Below are positions 33,601 through 44,241 of a DNA stretch of 64,000 nt, piece after piece (positions within the stretch are counted from its first letter, which is position 1; every line of letters starts with the position of its first letter). A program made the position numbers and the translations under genes. Below the pieces are notes generated by a model. It did no database searches, was not told where the DNA came from, and saw only the letters and a list, made by a program, of their open reading frames with translations. The stretch is from Haliclona indistincta (Eukaryota > Porifera > Demospongiae > Haplosclerida > Chalinidae): the NCBI GenBank assembly GCA_964017065.1, contig OZ024792.1, positions 8,087,385 to 8,151,384 of the forward strand, in the 5' to 3' direction.

Positions 33601-34242
33601 GTCTGGCAGTCTCTCGAGACGGTAGAGATGGACGAGAGGGTCGTATCCTTGCTAAGCGGATACTAGTGAAGTGTGCTGACATTGCTAATGCTTGTCGACC
33701 CCGCGAGCTATGTATAGCATGGGCTGGCAGGATATCTGAGGAATACTTTGCCCAGGTAAGAGACAGAGAGAGAGTGAGAATGAGTTGAATCGCCCCTGTA
33801 GACTGAAGAGGAGAAGAGATTGAATCTTCCTATAGTGTTTCCTGACTTTGATAGACTTACTTGCAAGTTACCCATAACCCAAGTGAGTCCGATCATGGTG
33901 TGCACTTCTATTATGTATTTCTGCTCTAGATCAAATTCATTGAATACTTTGTGCACGAGCTATTTCACGCTTGGAACTGTAAGTGACTCACTGTTATCGA
34001 TGCAGCTGCTAACACACCCTTTGTATGGATAGGTTATTGTAATATTGATGAACTCATTAATAATATGGACGATAATTATAATTATTGGACAATCATGAAC
34101 GGACCCTCATCTGATTCTGAAGGAGAGCAAGACTCCTCTGGTGCTGCTGCTGCGAGAGAAAGGACAGGACACACCACTGAGGTACATTGTGTGTAGAGCT
34201 GTCCAGCAAACTTTTTTTTTTCTCTAGATCACAAAAAAATAA
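26553..34242 (+). CDS. PDE8: PDE8-type cAMP phosphodiesterase (REC-like + PAS + HD catalytic domain)
   Basis: Twenty-seven exons, all phases consistent, give 856 residues (human PDE8A about 830): 26553-26618, 27978-28034, 28653-28781, 28835-28893, 29151-29234, 29519-29570, 29623-29711, 29765-29843, 30307-30411, 30464-30505, 30622-30710, 30766-30845, 31070-31161, 31209-31286, 31335-31421, 31474-31507, 31561-31696, 32168-32261, 32320-32442, 32492-32622, 33086-33172, 33224-33482, 33531-33755, 33802-33882, 33930-33978, 34033-34181, 34228-34242. A receiver-like region ([10 protein letters not shown] to about residue 185) and a PAS domain ([25 protein letters not shown]) precede the catalytic domain. 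Metal motifs are HNSTHAAD and [17 protein letters not shown] and [18 protein letters not shown] follow. Hydrolyses cAMP. About 90 Pro/Gly-rich residues are inserted after [10 protein letters not shown]. The last exon encodes only ITKK. Several introns hold long microsatellites. Confidence 0.95.
27879..27952 (+). repeat. (GT)n microsatellite in PDE8 intron 1
   Basis: About 36 GT units, with one GC interruption, 26 bases upstream of PDE8 exon 2. Confidence 0.9.
28040..28150 (+). repeat. Degenerate 15-bp tandem repeat in PDE8 intron 2
   Basis: Tandem units of about 15 bases (tcactactgtcacacca) at 28050-28150, with more copies resuming at 28358-28395 on the other side of the fold-back element, as if that element had inserted into the repeat. 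Confidence 0.7.
28158..28349. mobile_element. Fold-back element copy B (PDE8 intron 2)
   Basis: Terminal arms TTTATTACTTCTTGCAAGG and its reverse complement enclose about 190 bases. The inner core matches copy A at 24725-24816 (CACTAATGTGTT, GTGTGAATAAA, CACATTAGTG, AAGGTGACGCT). The left half additionally repeats a short taaagcgtaaaccgtagagc motif. The flanks are two halves of one tandem repeat. No open frame. Confidence 0.72.
29284..29518 (+). repeat. CT/CCCT microsatellite ending at PDE8 exon 6
   Basis: About 235 bases of pure (CT)n interrupted by (CCCT)n blocks run straight into the acceptor tctctcag; exon 6 begins at 29519. Confidence 0.92.
30200..30306 (+). repeat. (CT)n microsatellite ending at PDE8 exon 9
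   Basis: About 50 CT units with three CA interruptions end in tctctcag; exon 9 begins at 30307. Confidence 0.92.
30557..30621 (+). repeat. (CT)n microsatellite before PDE8 exon 11
   Basis: An interrupted CT run leads directly into the acceptor ctcatgcag; exon 11 begins at 30622. A further CT run lies at 30851-30905 just inside the next-but-one intron. Confidence 0.85.
31740..32165 (+). repeat. Pyrimidine-only minisatellite in PDE8 intron 17
   Basis: About 425 bases of imperfect tandem units of roughly 25-30 bases (tctctcctcccattcttctt with variants), almost purely pyrimidine, running into the acceptor cctctcctctag before exon 18 (32168). The long open frames seen on both strands here are low-complexity artefacts. 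Confidence 0.88.
32630..33055 (+). repeat. (GTGA)n/(GGGA)n microsatellite in PDE8 intron 20
   Basis: Tetranucleotide tracts alternate between gtga and ggga for about 425 bases, degenerating at the 3' end. Purine-rich on the coding strand. It fills most of the intron between exons 20 and 21. Confidence 0.9.
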
Positions 34243-34579
34243 TTTAACTTATGCATGCACACATCATCATGGGCTCTAGCAGCAGCTGCCTGCTCTTTCC
34301 CGCCATTCTGTTGTGAACATACTAATTTGGTTTATGTGTTAGTTAGATATGGTAACTGCATCTTATGTGTAATAATTATTATTTTAAATAAAAATTTGGT
34401 TTTCCATCCGGCCCACGAACTATCAGAATGTGTAATCGTGACTTCCTCATAACAAGCATACCAGATCAAGATATCATTTTTTGGACATTTTAACCAGCTA
34501 TGGTGTCAGCTGTTTACTACAGTGGTCTCTCCTCAGTTCTGTTTCTTCAGCTCCTCCCACTCACAGTAGTCACGTTTCT
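34243..34579. other. Convergent intergenic region, PDE8 / SMG5
   Basis: About 337 bases between two facing stop codons. AATAAAAATTT near 34386 could serve as the PDE8 polyadenylation signal. Nothing else seen. Confidence 0.5.
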
Positions 34580-37081
34580 TTAACTTTGTTTGTTCCATCT
34601 CTTATTGAAGTGCATTAGAGTGTCTAGCTCAACTCCGCTCTGTCTAGCTGTGATAGCTAGCTCAACCACCTCCGGGTCAGGCTGAGCTCTCTGATGATGG
34701 GAGGGGTTGACTGCATTTATGATGTCTCTATCTAGCAAGAGAGTGGCCAGGGATCCTCCATCACTCCCAGTTGATAGAGGAGTACTTGTATTGTAATACA
34801 CAGCACAGTCTACCAGGCAGCTGAACAACCTGGGAGGGAGAAAGAAACGATGATTGCACCATTTTTTGGGGTATGCTCTAAGCTATTTTACATAAAAGAA
34901 GACTTTTGTCTTTTTTGTTATCTGCACATAACTATAATAAAATTTAATGGGCATTGATTTCATCATTTTAATTTTCGTTGCTAGGAGACAACATATTCTA
35001 ATGCTATCACACTTTGCATTAGAGTATTGTACAATCAAACCTTCTGGTCTCGTCTGACTCACCAAGTGTTGAGGTCCTGTTTATAAGATCTCTTTCGACC
35101 AGGATTGGCAGTTTCTCCTTGTTTCTGAGCTCGTACAAACCTGTTTCCGGCATGAAGTTCTCTCTCCAGGAACTTGATAGCCTCACGAGCAGCATAGCTG
35201 TCCTTCCCCTTCTTCATCTGGTCAAGTGTCTCTATCACTGAACAAGAACATGGACCAGTTGATGGTAACAGCTGCCTCGTCATACCTGAGCTAGCAATGA
35301 CCACTATGAATTTCTCAGTCTTGAGCAGTTTCTTGATAAGATGGAGACTAGTGCAGAGGGTTACAGCGTCCGGAATGAGGTAAGGAGTGAACAACGCTTT
35401 GCTTCTCTGAGCCTTTGTTTTAGCAGCTAGAGCAGACACCTCAGACTATGATGTCATAATTATATCATAATGATGTCACAGGTAGATAACTCACTTGTAG
35501 TCTTCGTTGAGCCATTGCTTTCATTAGCTTGGTTCGGTTAGCCCATGCCTAGAGATGAGGGATCACAGCAACCACATCACACACACACCTATAGGTCTTG
35601 CCTTCTCCTCCTCTTTCAGTTTCAGTTCAGCAGCTGCTTCAGCTAGCTTCCTCTCTCGCTGAACTGGTCCCACGAACTGATTAGTGGATGGATCGAATTC
35701 AAACACGGGTGTGGTCTAGAGGAGTGACAGCACATGATGATCCCCTCAAGCTCCTCCCTTCCTCACCTTTGAGTTAGCCACATAATGTCCGAACTTGATC
35801 AAACTCAGAATTAGCATTACTCCCTAGACAATATCAGAGCCTTGACCACACCCTAACCACACCCACATACCTGTTCTTGTGATGTCATTAGTTCCTTATT
35901 GATTGATTCAGTTGCTGAAGGGAATGACAGGGTCTGGTGCTTCCTGAGTAAGGGTGCAAATCCACGCAGGAATGAGTCTTCATGGAGAGCCAGGGACTGT
36001 GTCCACGCACTTATGTCATTGCACTCAACTAAACCTGCAACAATGAGACAGGTGGGCGTGGTTATCTAGCAATGGGCGTGGTTAACACACCATTCTGTCT
36101 GAGCGCCTCAACTGATGGAAGAAAATTCAGGAGCTCAGCTAAACGAGACCACACAGAGGTAACAGAGGTCTGTAGTAGACAACACTATAATGAAACAATG
36201 AATAACATTAAGGTTACCTTAGCATATGTGGCAATAACTGTAGGATAACATTGTAACCAATCAGTGAGCACCTTGACTCCGCCCATTAGAGAACACTTAG
36301 CAACCACAACTGACATGCGTCGTGTGCTGTCTCAAGCTGTTTCGTATTCTGACATAGCTTAGCAAGTTGAAGATCGTCATGTGACTTGTCAGCATTTAGA
36401 TGGAGTGTGTCAGAAGATGGTTTACTGACGGTACTGTTTGTCTTGTTATTTGAAGGGCTGAGTGGAGCAGTAGCTGAGAAGTTGGCAGCTAGTTGGATAT
36501 TCCTGCGACCTCGAGGAGAGGGCTGAGGGACAGGAGGAGCTGGTGTCTGCTCCTCGTTATCAGAAGTGTCGCTGCTAGAGAGGGAGAGGCTAGCTATCTT
36601 ACTGCTGCTCTCATCCTCTAGTGACTCGACAGAGCAAGCATCACTCTCTGAGCTACTCTCATCACTGGAATCATCTGATCCAGCTGTTCTCTTTCTCCTT
36701 CTTCTTCTCAGTCGAGATGATCTTGGTTTATCACCATTGCTTGGTTTTTCTCCGCCTTTGGTCTTGTCCGTTGCTGCTGGAATAGCTTTCTTGCCAGTAG
36801 CAGAGGAGGAGGTGGGTGTGTCAGATGACGTGTCAGCAGACGAGGCTGCAATGGGTGTGTCAGTTAGCGCCAGCATTTCCAGCAATGTACACTTCTTCTC
36901 TGTAATTTGATCAGACGAGTGGTTAACCCTTAGTCTGCCAAGAGCTACTAGTTGTTGATAAGAGAAGTCAAGTAAGAGAGAGAAGACAGAGAGGGCAAAT
37001 GCTGAAGCAGCCAGTGTGTTCTTGGAGCCTGTAGACAGGATCATCGTGATACAGCATTGTGTGTGCGTGTGTGTGTGTGCG

Positions 37082-37146
<65 letters not shown>

Positions 37147-40100
37147 TACTGACCCTTCAGTCTAAGGTTGTATGCCGGGAGTATAGCTAGACTGGACAGC
37201 ACTAGGACCCCTCTTGATGACAGTACAGTCTCGTTCCCAGACTGCACACCAGAACTGGCGATGTCAGCACCCAGACACTCTTCCAGACTAGTCATGATCC
37301 TAGCACACAGGTCTGGTATACTGGAGCTCCTGATGATGATGTCATTATTACATCATCACTATGGTTATACAGCACTCACTGTGTGGTAGACTGGAACTCA
37401 TTATGTAGCTGTACCAGACTGGACTGGAGTGAGTGAGCTTGATGCTGCCTGTACCAGCCATACAGAATGACTAGCTGTCCTCTAACTTACATTAGTACCT
37501 TAGTTCTGGCTCAGTTAGCCTCTTCTCTGCATCGGTTATGGCTTTCAGAGTCCTTGCATTCTTGTCAAATAGTCTCTTGAGATTAGCCTCAGAGACAGGA
37601 AATGGTCGAAGTGATGTGATACTGTGACGGATATAATCAGGGCTGCTGCAGATCACACAGCTGGTACCTTCTCATGTAGTAATAGGCAGCCTCCATTACA
37701 CGATGCTTGTTCTCTGCTAGTACAGCAAGTTGGTTGAATGGAGCTCCTATGTCAAGAGAGTGACATGGTCAAATGAGCAAACACAGACGCACCGTTGGTT
37801 GGATCCAGTACAACAGCTTGCTGGTAGTACATGGCTGCTTCTTCAGGCGTCCCTCCCAGATCAATCTGGTATCGAGCTGCAGTGAGTGATATAAAACACC
37901 TCATACCCATGCTGAGTATGATGGGAACGAGGCTATAATACAAATATTATCATAAGCTGTATGCATTACAATGGCTGCTACTAGTCAGGGCTGGTTACTG
38001 ACCACAATCACTAGCTAGGTCAGTGTTAAATATTCTAAAATGAGTTGATTAAGTGCTGTTTAGTGCCAAAGTGTGTTAAGTGAATATTACACACAGCACA
38101 ACATGTAATTAACACGTGCTCCTCCTACTAACTGCTCACTCTCCTCCTTCTCTACTACACAATAACAGTAAAGGAGTGGTTCCTGTGCTTTAGTAACAAC
38201 CACTTCAAGCATTGTTTATTCATGCTAATGGTGAACCCCTCCCCACACTAGCCCCAGTTAGAGTGGATGACATAGAGCTGCAGAGACCCTTACAGCTAGA
38301 CCACTTCACAATCAGAAGCCAGGAGGAGCTCACCACAGCTCAAACCCCTGAGCAATGTAGTCATGCAGAGCTATACTGTTACCCTGACATGCCATCTGAG
38401 GTTAGATTGGATTACAGCAACTTACCAATATCTCCCAGATACACTAGACACCTTTGACAAGCTTCTAGCAGCCATTGCAAGTCAGTGTTTGTTGAAGCTT
38501 TTTCTGAGGAAGGGCAATCATGGATCAGACCAAGAATGAGCAGAATGCTAACATGAAATGGTTTCTGAGCTTTGTAGTGTTATATAAGTAACTGTAAAAA
38601 ATGTGCTAATTGATACCTTCTAGCTGTATTGGATCACAGCTCATAATGTCCCATCCATATTGCTCGGGGAGCCACTGAAGCTGATGCTGGTAGAACATAC
38701 AAGCCGCCATCAGGTGGGTGTGGCAAGATGAATGAAGTGGATGGGCGGGGTCAAACAGCTGGAGGTCAAAAGAAGAGGATGGTAAATCACAAATTCCAGC
38801 ATGCCATCTAGTGAATGCTAGCTGTCAACAGGTTCTCGTCATGTGCTTAATCGTCCATTTCAACAAACAGCTGCATGCGGTCACAGGTGCTGTATTCCCG
38901 CCATGCCGACGCACCTTGTGCTGCTTGCAGTAACTAATGACATCATAGAACACTTTCTTCCATAGAATCTCCTCTGCTTTGCGACGCTGAGAACACGACA
39001 GCACTAGAATCTGCTCACACTTGACCTTGATCCTGTAGCCAGCAAGAGACGTCACTCACTGACACACTTGCTCACTCACTTGGTCCTCAGAGCTATCAGA
39101 TCAAGATGGAATACATCACCTCCACTCTTGTAGGCATGGTCTAACTTCTGAGCATAGGACCATGCATGTCTAGAGAGGAGAGGGAGTGAGAGTGATCCCC
39201 TATAACCACAGAGGAGTGATCCCCTATAACCACAGCCAAAGCCCACTATTAACAACAGAGTGCTGTGACACACACAACAAAATGTGTCAATTGTACAATT
39301 ACGACCAATGCATCAAGATATCAAACAGATCTTCCGTCTACACATTGCAATATTAGATCAACAAACACCCTGGCAGCATTCTATTGATAACAGAGAGACC
39401 CAACTGAAGCCTACAGTGTCTCTAACCACACAATCCTACCATACTTGGTGAGGACATTGTGTAATTGAACAAATAATGACAAACAAAACAACAAATTGAG
39501 AGACATTCCACAACAGCAGCAGCAGTGAGTGATATCAGGAAAGGCAAGGTGGTGGCTCGTATTGAACAACACTATACCAAGCAATGATCAAACAAAGTAC
39601 AGACTTCCTTCCCTTAGGCAACTACAGACACCAAGACTCTTGCAGACACATTGATCTTGTGGGGCTGCAAGCTGGGTGCTGCATTCCTCACACTTAGTGT
39701 TGCTAGAGGCGGATCAATACACTGGTGTCATTGAATGCCTTGCTCATCAGCTCCATACAGTGATAGTCACCACCCTAGTTTGCTCTATTGACACAATCAT
39801 AATCACATGATAGAGGCTGGCTGAGCACCAGACACTACCTCACTCTAGGATCATCAGGCACTAGACAACTATATCGAGTTAATACACACAAACTATGAAC
39901 CTATTAGCCAGGGTAGGAGCAGGTAAGTGAGTGAGTGTGGTGAGTGAGTGAGTGAGTGAGTGAGTGAGTGAGTGAGTGAGTGAGTGAGTGAGTGAGTGAG
40001 AGCTAGCTAGTGATAAGTCAGCAAATAATTTATGTTCAAAGTGGTAAGATGGTCATGACTGATTCAAAAACCAATGTTTTCACAACAGATAATGTGCGGC

Positions 40101-40153
40101 TACCTGAACAGGTCCTTCCCTGCTGATTCTGGATCAGTTGGTTGCTTAGACAT
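34580..40153 (-). CDS. SMG5: SMG5, nonsense-mediated decay factor
   Basis: Start at 40153 (MSKQPTDPESAGKDLF; exon 1 40153-40104), exon 2 from 39169, stop at 34580; many exons between. The N-terminal 14-3-3-like/TPR region includes HAWSYAQKLDHAYKSG, KVKCEQILVLSCSQRRKAEE, ILWKKVFYDVISYCKQHK, CQRCLVYLGDI (about 38440-38490), ARYQIDLGGTPEEAAMYYQQ and VVLDPTNGA. A basic and acidic Ser-rich linker at 36286-37044 (SSRLRRRRRKR then SDDSSDESSSESD) corresponds to the same segment of human SMG5. The C-terminal PIN domain has PYLIPDAVTLC, KFIVVIASSGMT, AAREAIKFLERELHAGNRFV and ends ELDTLMHFNKRWNKQS. SMG5 partners SMG7 in recruiting phosphatase and decay enzymes to phosphorylated UPF1. Exon borders between 35440 and 38440 were only partly resolved. 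It converges with PDE8. Confidence 0.88.
37064..37143 (+). repeat. (GT)n microsatellite in an SMG5 intron
   Basis: About 40 GT units with GC interruptions; on the SMG5 strand it is (CA)n shortly after an exon that ends NLRLK. Confidence 0.9.
39932..39999 (+). repeat. (TGAG)n microsatellite in SMG5 intron 1
   Basis: About 16 TGAG units, with one interruption near the start. The same tetranucleotide occurs in PDE8 intron 20. Confidence 0.9.
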
Positions 40154-42770
40154 GTGTTCCTGCAGTGATATACAGGAATGTTTGATGGCAGCTAAAAATT
40201 GGACTAATTTTGTCAAACGCCATTCCGGGCGCGCACGGGTTTCGCCGCTATAAAAACAGCTACGTGTCAAAGAGGGAACATCAGCGCTTACAATAAAATT
40301 AGGGAATTTTTGCAGCGGCTAGACTCGTCGAAATACAAGGCCTTAGGCGGCGAGGCTGTTGCAACTTACGGATGTCTGTACAGCAGGTTCGACATTTCCA
40401 CGAATAGCGATCGTGTTCGAGTGTATTGGTAAGTTACTACTACTGGTGTCGGCTGCCGGACTATAGTGGCGCGGAATGGATAACTTCCTTGTTTCTCCAT
40501 TCACATGATTCAAACGAGGTAACTTGCCCTCTCGTTTTTTGACATCGTAGCTATGACCTGCATGCCGCGTCCGATTCAAAGTGATCGGGTTGCCGTCTGA
40601 GCGCCAGGGTTCGCTTGCATGCGAGCCGCTCACGCGGTAGCCTGCTCACTTAGAAACGGCTCGGCAGCTAAACAATCTACTGAGTGCCGTCGCAGTGTAC
40701 AGCATCGGCTAGCTAGTGGTTTGCAGCAGCAACAGTGTTATCTATTCATCGTAGCGTCTTCTCTAATACAATGCGGCTATAGACAGTGAATAGCCGCTCA
40801 AAGACAAACACCATCCCCCTTGCTGGCAGCCAGGGTCCATGATGGAGGTCACCCTTGCACTACCAAAGAGGGCAAACTAATCCATGGTTCTATCATAACA
40901 ACACAACCAGGGAGACCACAATGTGGTGGATTATAATATGCAAGGGTTGAGCACACGCAAGCTGGCTGTTTGCACAGCACAGTCATTCCTGATGGCTATA
41001 ATTAGCCAGTAGATTCCAGTGGTAAAGAGAGCCCAGCAGACCATCTCACTTCCTCTACTTCCCCTATCAGTGTCTATGGCTACCAAGTTTGGTGTAGAGC
41101 AGCTTATCCGCTAATGTTGTGTGTTTAGACTAAAATATAATAATGATAATGATCAAGTACTACTACCACATGCAGCACTGTATCCTCCTCACAGGCCTGC
41201 ATGATATGACATGATATGACATGATATGACATGATGTGACATGATATGACATGGTATGACATGATATGACATGATATGACATGATATGACATGATGTGAC
41301 ATGATATGACATGATATGACATGATATGACATGGTATGACATGATGTGACATGATATGACATGATATGACATGATGTGACATGATATGACATGATATGAC
41401 ATGATATGACATGATATGACATGATACGCTGATGCTGTGGCACTTGCACTGTCAGAAATGTAATTGATTCTCATTGATGAGGAGTATCCTCTCATGGTAT
41501 CATGGCAGCACTGCTTGATGACACAGCAATTCAATACAACTACTACAACACGCACTGCTAGTCAAATCATGACAACACTTACTGTGATCAATGAGTTCTG
41601 ACTTGAGCTAGATACAGAGCAGGAGGAATTAGCTACCAAAGATCAAGGGGCCCACAACTCGTGATATCTCGTACAACAACAGTTGAAAGTTTTGAAATCA
41701 GAAATCACAAAAGAAATCTCCGGATATCCAAAAAAATCACTTCCATTATTGTTTGCTCCGCCCTATTGAGATAATAACTATTATTATTATCTTGCTCCGC
41801 CCTCAATACCACGCCCCCAATATTGTTTCACCCCTTAGAAGTTATTTCGGCAGCTTGTTCAGTTCGCTGCCCATTCGAAGTTACTGCTATTGGTCAAAAC
41901 GAACACCTAGCGATTGGATTTTACATTTGTCGGAAGATGCGAGCAGGGAATCAGAAATTACTAGCTGGAGGCAAGCTGAATAATTAGGGCTGAAGCGTGC
42001 ATATAGGATATGCCTCAGCCTCTCTACAGTGTCCTGGACTCTTGTTGCAGTGAACTAACGCAGTACTTTGTATGCTAACTGATGCCTGCTATAAATCAGC
42101 TTGCTATCCTGGACTAGGGCGGGGTTACTCCACCTCTTTGACTTCATGGACGCTAGCTATTCTCGCTCAGGCTCACACTATACTGAGTCGTTTACGACAT
42201 TGTGTGTCGTCAATACTGTAGTTACACTCATAGCAAAGTCATCATGCTTTTTCAGAAAAGTTTCTGGGTTGAAATAAGCTATGCGCGTGATTTTGTCAAA
42301 ATCAGAGATGATGAATGAAACCGGCAGAAATCGCCAGTGAAATCCCGAAATCACTAGTAGAAATCAGAAATCGCGGTTGAAATCAGAAATCACATAGCTG
42401 AACCGGCTAGTGATGGGTTCCTTGCCAAAGATACTAGATAGCAACTTACGACCACACCCACAAATACCTATGGTTCATACAACAATCCCACCTACCCCCA
42501 CGTTTATATGACCACACCCACAAACCCATTTACAAAGCCCCATACGCTGGTTGAATGGCTAATCATACACTGGTCACGTGCAGAACAGTCATACGAGATC
42601 TAATCTCACCTGTGTAATGCGGCTAGAGTCGAGTGAAGCTGTGCTGCTCGGTCATCGGTATGTACTCGATCGAGTTGTGGATTTTGCTCTACAAAATTAC
42701 TCTTGAAATGAATAAAAAGGCACTCCGGCCAAATTACGGCAAACAGCATAACCTCGTGCACGTGTAACAC
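40154..42770. other. Intergenic, SMG5 to MRPL54
   Basis: About 2.6 kb with no convincing gene. It should contain the SMG5 promoter (just above 40153) and the MRPL54 promoter (just below 42771). It holds the decamer satellite at 41199-41426 and, at 41690-42400, several scattered gaaatcagaaatc motifs in both halves of a weakly symmetric segment. The short open frames at 40343-40633, 41753-41983 and 42606-42800 have no family resemblance. Confidence 0.5.
41199..41426. repeat. Decamer satellite (ATGATATGAC)n
   Basis: About 22-23 tandem copies of a 10-base unit, most identical and the rest with single changes (ATGATGTGAC, ATGGTATGAC). Because 10 bases shift frame each unit, all three minus frames are open (MSYHVISCHI repeats); these are not genes. 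Confidence 0.95.
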
Positions 42771-43242
42771 ATGGCCGCGCACGTGGCTGCTCATAGGCAT
42801 CTGGTACTACGTCTCTCTGCTGTTTATAGGCTAATCAGCGAAGCTGCTACTATTACATCAAGCCGCCCTGTTAGGTCCTGTGGCTGTTCGAGAAGATGGC
42901 TATCAGGTTGAATATAGAACCATTGTCTGTTGTGCATCACGTGATCTTTTCTCTTAACCAGCCAAAAGCAAGAAATCTGATGCAGAGACCGAAGAAATAG
43001 TGCTTGACACCAGTCCCAAGACTGTGCTGAGTAGAGAAGTGTGTACTGGGGCTAACTACTTCAATACTGGCGAAGATCCTCCATTGAGAGATGATCAGGA
43101 GTACCCAGAGTGGCTGTGGGGCCTAGCAACATCTAAGATACCTACCAATGAACTACCACCAGACTCACTGGAGCAAATGAGGAGAAAGAGAAAAGAAATG
43201 ATTAAAAAAAATAATAAAATAGCTGCCAAGGGATTATTTTGA
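42771..43242 (+). CDS. MRPL54: Mitochondrial ribosomal protein mL54
   Basis: Two exons, 42771-42906 and 42962-43242, phase-consistent, 138 residues, the length I recall for human MRPL54. Exon 1 encodes an Arg/Ala/Ser-rich mitochondrial presequence (RLISEAATITSSRPVRS). Exon 2 carries the family core: EVCTGANYFNTGEDPPLRDD, then EYPEWLWGL, a TNELPPDSLEQMRRKRKEM helix and a basic tail (KKNNKIAAKGLF). It is a component of the large subunit of the mitochondrial ribosome. It converges with aprataxin, 209 bases away. Confidence 0.9.
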
Positions 43243-43451
43243 TTAAGCTAAAAATTAATAAGTTTGTTGGTGTGACTGGATGTGTTCTGTACGGTATCAT
43301 AAGATGAAATTTATGACTATCTGTATGGTTGGTGGTGCCCAACCCTTGTGTAGAATAGACAAGGGTCCAGCCCCACACAACTAAGCTGGTTATATGCAAT
43401 GCAACATCTAATGATTATGAGGACTGGATGTGAGGTCATTGTCAGGAACGA

Positions 43452-44041
43452 CTAGCTAGATGGTGATTTGCAACAGCTAATGTGTTCCTTGAGTTTAGGC
43501 ATGTTAATCAGTGTTCTGTGACAGCGATGGCACTGTAGCTCCTTCTTCAGCAGTGAGTTGTAGTGATCTGTGTCAATAACTATCTTCCCTTCTTCTCTCA
43601 GCATCTTCACAATGCCCTCGGCGTCCATGAAAAAGTCAGTTGTGAAGGAGTTCCAGTGTTTCTTGTGTTTCAAGCAAGGAGAGTCAAAGTCTTGGCTGAT
43701 CATGTGCATGTGTAGCCTGGTCATACTTGGGACAGCATGGTAGCCATACCTGAACTGCACTGCTGGTTCTGTTGCAGTGATCTTAGCCGCTTGGGCTCGA
43801 CCACGATCATACACGTGCTTCAGAAGGTCTACGTGACTAGATTTGAGAGATTTCAAGCTTGATATATTCTCTCTGGGCAGGATTAGAAAATGGTGACTCG
43901 CTTTGGGAAAGGCGTCTTTGATAGTGACGCAGAGTTCGTCTGATTCCACCACTTGCTTGGGATCTTCCATTGCTGCTAACAATCCCATGCTCCAGTGACC
44001 AGCACGAGGCTTCTTAGCTGCTGATCTTGCCGTTGCTCGTG
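43452..44041 (-). CDS. APTX: Aprataxin, C-terminal (HIT and zinc finger) part, cut by assembly gap
   Basis: The intronless frame runs from the edge of the N gap (44041) to the stop at 43452. It begins within GHWSMGLLAAMEDPKQVV, the start of the aprataxin HIT domain, and includes FPKASHHFLILPRENISSL, RYGYHAVPSMTRLHMHMISQ and DFDSPCLKHKKHWNSF, all close to vertebrate aprataxin. A C-terminal zinc finger reads CHRCHRTL...LKEHISCC. Aprataxin removes AMP from aborted DNA ligation ends. The usual HIT triad H-x-H-x-H reads R-L-H-M-H: the first His is Arg, while the central (catalytic) and last His remain. The finger ends H-x2-C rather than His-x-His. Any N-terminal FHA domain would lie in or beyond the gap and is not visible, so the start codon is unknown. 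Confidence 0.88.
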
Positions 44042-44241
44042 NNNNNNNNNNNNNNNNNNNNNNNNNNNNNNNNNNNNNNNNNNNNNNNNNNNNNNNNNNN
44101 NNNNNNNNNNNNNNNNNNNNNNNNNNNNNNNNNNNNNNNNNNNNNNNNNNNNNNNNNNNNNNNNNNNNNNNNNNNNNNNNNNNNNNNNNNNNNNNNNNNN
44201 NNNNNNNNNNNNNNNNNNNNNNNNNNNNNNNNNNNNNNNNN
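44042..44241. other. Assembly gap (200 N)
   Basis: Exactly 200 unknown bases, probably a placeholder length. The sequence on its right is one arm of a large inverted repeat, a common cause of assembly breaks. Confidence 0.99.

Noticed and set aside
38212..38457. Plus-strand open frame with protein-like composition in an SMG5 intron
   Set aside because: It overlaps the SMG5 exon encoding CQRCLVYLGDI on the opposite strand, has no recognised family, and no flanking plus-strand exons were found.
41125..41555. Minus-strand SYHVISCHIM repeat proteins
   Set aside because: All frames of a decamer satellite are open; not genes.
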